A stretch of DNA of 64,000 nucleotides. Origin: Anaspis maculata (lineage: Eukaryota > Arthropoda > Insecta > Coleoptera > Scraptiidae). Under the pieces are notes generated by a model. The model searched no databases. It was not told where the DNA came from and worked only from the letters and a program-made list of their open reading frames with translations. How positions within the stretch are numbered: the first letter of the stretch is position 1; each line of letters starts with the position of its first letter. Below, one piece after another: positions 57,635 through 64,000 of this stretch. Location: contig OX421961.1 in NCBI GenBank assembly GCA_949128115.1, positions 88,643,277-88,707,276 on the forward strand. The letters are read 5' to 3'. A program made the translations under genes and the position numbers.

Positions 57635-57974
57635 GGACGGCATTTTCTAGCATAAAAAATGGCTGAAACAGACTGCGGATTAGCTGCGGAGCGAAAGAGA
57701 ACCAGATACATTCTTGTGGCGTGAGTCTCTGCCAAATGTGAGCAGCTAAAAATGTAACAAAATAATGAGCTATTCAAATCTGGGCTTGCAAGAGAGTGAG
57801 GGACTTTTTTTGAGAAAAATATAAAAATTTTGAAAAAAAAAAATGAATTTTTCGAATTTTGAAAACTTAATTTTCATTTTAGATTTTACGTTACTCTTCT
57901 TTTTTTCAAGTCTCTTACTTCACTGGCTCTCATGAAACTCACGTTTGAAGAAAAAGAAAAAAGTCATGCCGTCC
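57635..57974. mobile_element. TTAA-flanked MITE, 340 bp
   Basis: GGACGGCAT and ATGCCGTCC, directly bordered by TTAA at 57631-57634 and 57975-57978. TTAA duplications are typical of piggyBac and Kolobok; which one is open. An ATG-donor arrangement at 57659-57722 inside it is regarded as chance. Confidence 0.8.
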
Positions 57975-57978
57975 TTAA

Positions 57979-59869
57979 TATAATAAAATATATATTTCCT
58001 GACCCTGATGGACAACAATATACGTTATGGGGTTATGATGAATTGGAGAAACTGAACTGCGCAATAAAATAAATGCGGGCGAACTTAATTGTGCGTGACA
58101 ATGAAAAAAGTTATTTCGTCTTTGAATCAAGCCAAATATTACTACACACTACCCGTGTTTACGACAACCAAATATGACCAGAACCCAGAACTTGTAACGT
58201 CAGGACTCAGGAGTAGGTAGTTATTGGAAGATTAAAGAAAATTATCCATAATTCATGACTTGGAATTATCTCGACGAAAAAATACGATCCTGCTTTCCCA
58301 CGCCATATTAATTAAATATTGTTACCTTATCCCCAGGTTGTGGGTTAATGATATACGTGAACCGTGATTACATTTAACCCTTTCCGACACCCCTAAATTT
58401 AGGCGCATTCTAAAGCCATCACTCTTCTTTCTCAGAAAACACTTCAAAACAAAAACTGTTCTTTGCTTCAACCATGGTGGCTTCAACATAGATAAATAAC
58501 CAAGTTCGACTTGTTCCGTAACAAGACTAAGCTGTAGTATGATGGTGCGTTTATAATCTAGATCTGATGTTCGCAGTAGGTATATAGGTAATTTTTTTTT
58601 TAATTTTAGACATCGTAGTCGTAAAATGCAGAATGTGCAAAGTAGGTACTTTTTTCACTGAAGTCGTAGGTACCTACCTATTTATAAAATAACGTTTCGA
58701 GTTAGTTCTTGATGCAACTTACAGTGCATGCTGTTATTTGCTAATCCGAAAGTTATACGCTTCCTGCATGGAGCTCCCGAAAACTCGTAAAATTTTCATA
58801 GGGGTGTTTGGCTGCCAACAACCATCGCACGTACAGCGTAGCAAACGTTTCATCGAAAATGTGTGCACCTTTAGGCCAACCAAACGACAAAGAAAAGAGC
58901 CCATAGCAATTTTCTTTCTCTGCAATTTTCGACTGGCCACACCGCCCGCCTTATGAACCATTGCGGAGTAGCAGACGACAGTATTTTGTTTGGTCCTTTT
59001 CTTTTATTTCTTTTTTGCCGCTCGCCCATAGAAGTGAGCTCTAGCGTACTGAACGAACCCGATTATCTGTTGGAGACCTTATAAAGACCTAATCCAATGA
59101 TCCTTGAAAATATTTACGTTTGCGAGGCGGTCGTAATTTTTAAAGCCAACTTCAATGAAGCCCCCGCACTACGCTGACATTTGAAGCTCTTTGCAAGCAT
59201 CGTCATCGGCTGAGCCCAGCAAAAATAATAATTTTACCTAATTATTACATGGATGTTAGTATCCTTCAAGAATCTTGGCGTACGATTCAGCAGTTCAGCA
59301 GCACCGCGCTGTGCCGGTGGAAATCCATGATGAAGATCGGTTAAATGAATCAAGGCATAGAGAACACAGAATTTAATCTCTCGAGAATCCTCGACAGTGT
59401 GATGGCGAAAACCACTCAACGACGACCACAAAAGAAGTTTCCAGGAAGTAACTCTTATCGCGTCGTTCACAGAGAGGACCCTCACCACCACCACACTGCC
59501 ATCAGAGCTTGCTGCCTGGCCTGGTAGCAAGTCAGTGACGTAACTGGCTGACAGGATGCCATATCCTCGCACAAAAGATAAATGAGCCTTTTGTTTCGAA
59601 CCGCCATTTAGAATGTGGGCTACTCGATTAACTTTGGAACTTTGTCGGTTGTAGATAAGAAAAAATGTCAAAGCTCGCATACGTAGGTATAGATGCAGCG
59701 AACAAGCCACTGGCAAGATTTCAACGACTGACCATTAAAAATAAGGAGACAATTAGTTAAAGAGAGGTCACTGATAATAATAAAAGAGTTCTCGCAGGAG
59801 TTTTACTTTTGGGACTTTAACTCATAAAATCATTAGAAACATAATGAACGTTGTTCACCAGTATATGCC
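57979..59869. other. Unassigned, holds the longest non-TE frame
   Basis: A 160-codon frame on the minus strand (59234-59716; MPVACSLHLYLRMRALTFFL start) and a shorter overlapping plus frame (59345-59527) exist, but neither resembles a known family nor shows splice or poly(A) support. Frames at 58734-58961 overlap on both strands. GTAGGTACCTAC at 58666-58677. Confidence 0.35.
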
Positions 59870-59985
59870 CAAGGAGCTTGTGACATGGTGGTTACGCATT
59901 TGCCTGCCATGCTGTGGGTCGTGGGTTCGATCTTCACTTGTGGCGGGTCAAATGTTTGTTCCGAAAACAAGTTCCTTCATTTAGT
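59870..59985 (+). repeat. tRNA-derived SINE head
   Basis: TGGTGGTTACGC (A-box-like, from 59886) and GGGTTCGATCT (B box, 59923-59933) are spaced as in tRNA-derived pol III promoters. The stems do not form a proper cloverleaf, so this is a SINE head rather than a tRNA gene. Downstream (to about 60150) a segment resembles 420-535. Confidence 0.6.
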
Positions 59986-61500
59986 TGAAATGCTTGCTGA
60001 ATGCAAAGGAGTGTGTGTCGCATAGCACGTTGATAGTACATTACGTAACGAAAGTAGTAAGTAACATTTTATTCCGCAGGCAAGGAAAAATTGAGTTGCG
60101 CACGGGTGAGTGTAGCGATTGAGTGCAGTACTCCCTGAGTACGTTGCTATACTAGATACTCATGTTATGTACAGTACTTCAGTACTATCGACAGTACTCT
60201 ATACCTACAACCCAAACCCATGGCCGGGTCGATACTATACGCAGGAGCTTGAATTGAATTTCAAAAACCCAAGGTAATACCCAGTTATCGACACCAAAAT
60301 TAGAAATCGAGCTCTGAATTTTAAAATTCCTCCTGGGCCTCTTTGATGTCTGGGGGTTCGGAGCTATAGTCCGAAAGCCCTTCCCCTAAATCCGGCGCTG
60401 TCTCGACACCTGGTTTCCAATTAATGGTGTTGAGCTTAAATTCAGAAACTACACCATTCGATAGAAAATGAAAAGATGAAAACTTTTATCACAGAACCCC
60501 ACACAGAACATATAACGCAGGAACGAATAATTTAGTTTTGGTCCTTCACTTGCCATGGATCTGTTTCAGGTTTAGACCAAAAAGGAGGTTACAAATCAAC
60601 GTGAAAGTTTGAAATTTTTCGACGTTTGACGGCGCAACTGCATCTGTTGCAAGTCGAAGTTGAAATTCAGCCCTTATATTAATGAGTGAATGAGGACATT
60701 CTTGGTTCTTAGTTTTATAGAAATCGAGACAAGAATTGAAATGAAAATTCACCACTCATATAATAAACTAGGCCCCACCATTAGAAATTCAATTTCAAGA
60801 AGCATTTCGTATAACATTTTGCTAACCGACGTTTTTAGACTAACTGGACCTTCCCGAGTAAGAAAACCGCAGTTAGCAACTCGAAATCTTGACCGGAAGC
60901 TCGGTATTCAAGAGGCGGCTCATTCGACTTCAAAAAACGGAAATAAAATAAAATAGATCTCTTAGAACGGGAAAAAAACCTAAGGATATGTTTTTGGCAC
61001 GCTGAATTCAAAATTAATATCGAAAACAGTCCACCCTTGAACTGAAAGTGAGTATTTCAAAATGGCGGCCATCATGGCGACGCCACTTGAAAAAATATAA
61101 ACTTTTATTGGATTTAGTACAGTGGAATTTGGAAAAATCTGTACTTTAGGCTTTAGAGAAGCTGAATTCGAAAATGCATCGTAACGAGTTGGAGCGGGGA
61201 TATCCAAAGTAGTACCTATAGCTAACAGAGTAATAACCAACTTCTTCGGAACTCGCATTTCTCGTCGTGAAAAATGCTTGAACATAATTATAATGTGGTT
61301 TGACTACGCGTGACTACGGTTTCTATGGTAGATGTTCGTCTGAACGAGGAAATTTTTATTCACTAATGATGAGACAAATGGCTTTGCAAAAACAGGCTTT
61401 GGGGCAGGAGAACCTTGACTTCCTGCAATTGCAATTTCTTGTTGTACATTGAGTCTTGCAAGCCTCTGGAACAAGATATAAAGTCATTAGAACAGGTAGG
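59986..61500. other. Unassigned
   Basis: Apart from the repeat shared with 420-535, no gene or structure recognised. Frames at 60690-60956 and 60980-61285 are ordinary. Confidence 0.45.
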
Positions 61501-61502
61501 TA

Positions 61503-62443
61503 GGGGAGAGGAGGTGAATATCGACCACTTAAGGCAAAAAATTCAAAACCAGTCGCCATGTGCACTGTCGAAGCTGTACGTTTTGTACTATACTCCCCAA
61601 TCATTTGACTACCCAAAACCTTGAATAGTCACTCACTAAGTAGAAACATTTTTGTGGAAAAAATTTGAAAGCAAAGGTAAAATTTTAGCGGGTAATATCG
61701 ACCAGAGGGGTAAAATCGACCACCAGGTCGGATAATATCGATCGCACGTTTTCTTTGCAATTTTGAAATCTGCATGCTTAGCAAAAACGCAAAAATACAA
61801 GTCGAAACATCTGTTTTCGAAAAACATCCAGTTTTATTTTGATTTTGCCCCTATTCCTAACATTTACCAAGAACGGCGCCCATGATAGGAACCTAAAAGA
61901 ATATCAGAGAAAATTAAAAATAATTCTTGTGTAAGTTCTCTCAAAAACCTCACCAGGTCATCTTCGCATCACACGAGGCACGATTCGTTCTTCGCCGATA
62001 TTTTTTGCGAGGCATCTAAAATTATGTATAAAACTCCATTTGTACAATATCGACCATCGTGATCGATATTGGCCGACAACAAAAGCAAAAAACAATTCTT
62101 TGATGATAAAGAACACGGTTAGATTATGGAACTAGGTCTACTACACAAAGTTACCATCAATAATCCTTGGTACTTTGCACCAGGAGACCCAAGTCTAACT
62201 ACAATGAAAAGTCCGCAATACCTTATCATGAACACTCCTGAACTTGAATCATATCGGCTCGAAACAATAATCCGTTTCTGTCAGTCAAGCACTTCGAATA
62301 AATGGCTGACCGACAGCTGTGCTGGAGTTCACTTGCAAAATGCTAGATGGCACTCTATGTCATGATTTCAAAAAAACTCACAGGGTGGGCCACAGTGGTG
62401 TGGTCGATATTAGACTACCGGTCGATATTCGCCTCTCTTCCCC
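61503..62443. mobile_element. TIR element with ATATCGACC repeats, 941 bp
   Basis: GGGGAGAGGAGGTGAATATC pairs with GATATTCGCCTCTCTTCCCC; TA on both sides. The motif AATATCGACC or its inverse GGTCGATATT recurs near 61519, 61696, 61713 (variant), 61734 (variant), 62047, 62060, 62404 and 62423. No transposase seen. TA duplication suggests a Tc1/mariner-related non-autonomous element. Confidence 0.78.
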
Positions 62444-62445
62444 TA

Positions 62446-62981
62446 CAAGTGCATTGCTTTGTATCTGTCATCCATATTCCTCTGAGCGAAGGGTTTGTGG
62501 GTTCCGTAGATGAGCCTTCTTCCATATAGCAGTCTACAACACAGGAGAGAAATTTGATGCTCGACAAGGTTTTGTAAGAAATTATACGCTTCACACCGCG
62601 GACAATGACTTCTCTAGATATAAAGTCTTACGGCGTCACTTGTTGGAGGTAGATTTTCTGGCTTCTTAGATGTTCCAAAAAGGTGATATCGTGCTTCATC
62701 AACAGTGAAAACAGAGCGTCCAACCTGAATAGAAAAACACAACTTTTGTCATGCGCAAACTGAAAAGGAAATATCTATCTTAAGTACTGAAAGACCCCCG
62801 ATTTCTTACCCTCTGGTAATGAAGAATATAATTTGTTAAAGAACTATATTCTTCATATTTCGTAATGGTCGTCTAGGTAATTGTGTTTTGTAGTAACTCA
62901 AATTCTTTTAATGGAATCACATGTGTGTTGAGAAGTCTAATCAATAAAAACAAGAACTCAGGTATCAATTTAGAAAGGTAT
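62446..62981. other. Unassigned; 3' flank of minus-strand candidate
   Basis: No gene seen; may hold the end of the transcript polyadenylated near 62960. Confidence 0.4.
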
Positions 62982-62987
62982 TTTATT
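62982..62987 (-). terminator. Poly(A) signal candidate
   Basis: AATAAA on the minus strand, 48 bp beyond the stop codon at 63035. Confidence 0.4.
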
Positions 62988-63034
62988 CAAACCATAAGGC
63001 ACAGGTAAGAATCTCGTACGTAGTTCACCCACAC

Positions 63035-63324
63035 CTAATTCCCTTGAACAAACTCCTCCTGTTGAGTGTCAATTAAACCCACACCGCAGGCACATGTGCC
63101 AAACACCCCTAAACCGAATTGTATCCTTCTGAAACATATAACATCAATAACAATTGTGGCATTACTTCGCATTATCGTAGGACGTGGGGCAATGAATGAT
63201 GCATGAGTATGAGGGGGGGTATTTACCTGGCTAATAGATACTTGGATGACGAGCAAACGGGTGGAAGACCCCATCGAATGTTTGGGAGTCTTATAGAGGT
63301 CTTCTCGGGAAGAAAGATAGTCCC
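63035..63324 (-). CDS. Candidate last two exons, unrecognised protein
   Basis: Minus-strand exons 63324-63227 and 63128-63035 join in one frame over a 98-bp intron with donor CCAG|GTAAAT and acceptor TATGTTTCAG|AAGG. The joined frame reads TSIRLPNIRWGLPPVCSSSK before, and RIQFGLGVFGTCACGVGL plus DTQQEEFVQGN after, the junction, ending in TAG. An upstream TGA at 63325 marks the frame limit, so an acceptor must lie just inside it (GATGAG|GGAC is possible). A poly(A) signal follows. The C-terminal piece has a Gly/Cys-rich hydrophobic patch. No family recognised. A contiguous 117-codon frame reading through the intron also exists, but uses a different upstream frame. Confidence 0.35.
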
Positions 63325-64000
63325 TCATCGAGCAAAAACAAAGGCCGGACGTGTACACCCCACTATGTTGTCTTTTGCCAGGAGCCAAGGGTATTATGAA
63401 GTCTTATAACCCTGCCTAACACCGAAACGAAGCTAGACTCCTGGTGGGTGTTCCTGTCTTTTCGTCCGTGACTTGCGTTCATTTCTGGCCGGATCGCGTA
63501 CGCGGGTATCTAGTTACCAAGCCAATAGTACGAAGTTTACCACAATGTGTTATAAATGTCAACGTGACACAACAATACCGTTCTAGAGTTCAGGTGATGT
63601 CAGGTAAATGAATCTGTTGAGTGAACCGCCTTGACGTTACAGACATTCAGAGTGTTCGGCTAACTGGAAGTAGTTGGAATCAGCAGAGTGGTACAGCGTC
63701 TCAGGAAAACAGGAAGGCTGGAATGCTGGTACACAGGATTACGCACCTACGGAAACGGCGCGTTGCTGGTGCTTCTTTCTTGATACTCGGCGTTGAAGAA
63801 TCTCAGCTCCTGAGGACAGAAAAACGAATGAATAACTAGAACTGACTGTGGACCCCTCACGAGAGGTGTCCCTCCCCCGATTCTCTGGAAACCTGGAATA
63901 TTATTAGCAAGGTGAGTGTATGTGAATTAGTTCTTGGATTTGCACGTAACCGAATCGGAAGTGAAGCTCCCGGAGTTGCACGTAATTGAAAGGAAAGTTG
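63325..64000. other. Unassigned
   Basis: No gene supported up to the window edge; upstream exons of the minus-strand candidate could lie here or beyond. Confidence 0.35.

Noticed and set aside
57659..57722. ATG exon ending at a GTGAGT donor (MAETDCGLAAERKR...)
   Set aside because: Lies wholly inside the TTAA-flanked MITE; considered chance.
59234..59716. 160-codon minus-strand open frame
   Set aside because: No recognisable domain or start context, overlapped by an open plus frame. Length alone is weak evidence in 64 kb.
59880..59950. True tRNA gene
   Set aside because: Good B box but no acceptor or anticodon stem pairing; read as a SINE head.

Overview
The window looks like a gene-poor, repeat-dense piece of an arthropod nuclear genome. 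It is AT-rich, lacks long open frames, has typical GT-AG splice-like junctions and poly(A) signals, and holds many insect-type DNA transposons. The palindrome GTAGGTACCTAC and its shorter forms recur throughout. I associate that motif with hemipteran and lepidopteran assemblies, so an insect (perhaps hemipteran) is my inference; nothing here fixes the species.

Only two stretches have recognisable protein homology: a Tc1-type DD34E transposase with one in-frame stop (30681-31697) and the 3' tail of a jockey/CR1-like LINE (13490-13757). Three places have splice-compatible exons of unrecognised protein: 42298-42749 (+), 55470-55625 (+) with a divergent partner at 55006-55129 (-), and 63035-63324 (-) followed by a poly(A) signal. 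No rRNA, CRISPR array or confident tRNA gene was seen.

Layout. 1-9 kb: a 1.1-kb foldback, an inverted-repeat unit with an internal tandem duplication, and two MITEs. 9-17 kb: a 169-bp solo LTR, a Harbinger-like MITE, a 1.65-kb TIR unit abutting the LINE tail, then a larger relative of the solo LTR split by a 2.24-kb foldback with a 9-bp target duplication. 19.5-24.8 kb: a CACTA/EnSpm-like element interrupted by two large palindromes, one built of 160-bp arrays facing each other. 25-29 kb: two hAT MITEs and a Helentron/DINE-1-like element. 29.6-33.7 kb: the Tc1 element with about 1.1-kb TIRs, its right TIR interrupted by a MITE. 33.7-40.5 kb: mostly unassigned. 40.5-43.9 kb: a second CACTA-like element carrying a Helentron-like start, candidate exons and a palindrome. 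45-47.8 kb: foldbacks and a SINE-like trace. 48.3-54.6 kb: two Helentron-like elements, one split by a 1.4-kb insertion carrying a duplicated host-like segment, the other holding a 260-bp satellite split by a Transib-like element. 54.9-64 kb: the paralogue of the duplicated segment, a hAT MITE with subterminal repeats, a near-perfect palindrome, a TTAA element, a tRNA-derived SINE head and an element with repeated ATATCGACC motifs.

The organising principle is nested insertion. In many cases element ends and target duplications can be read directly, so a relative order of events can be rebuilt. All identifications come from reading the bases; no alignment or database search was run.
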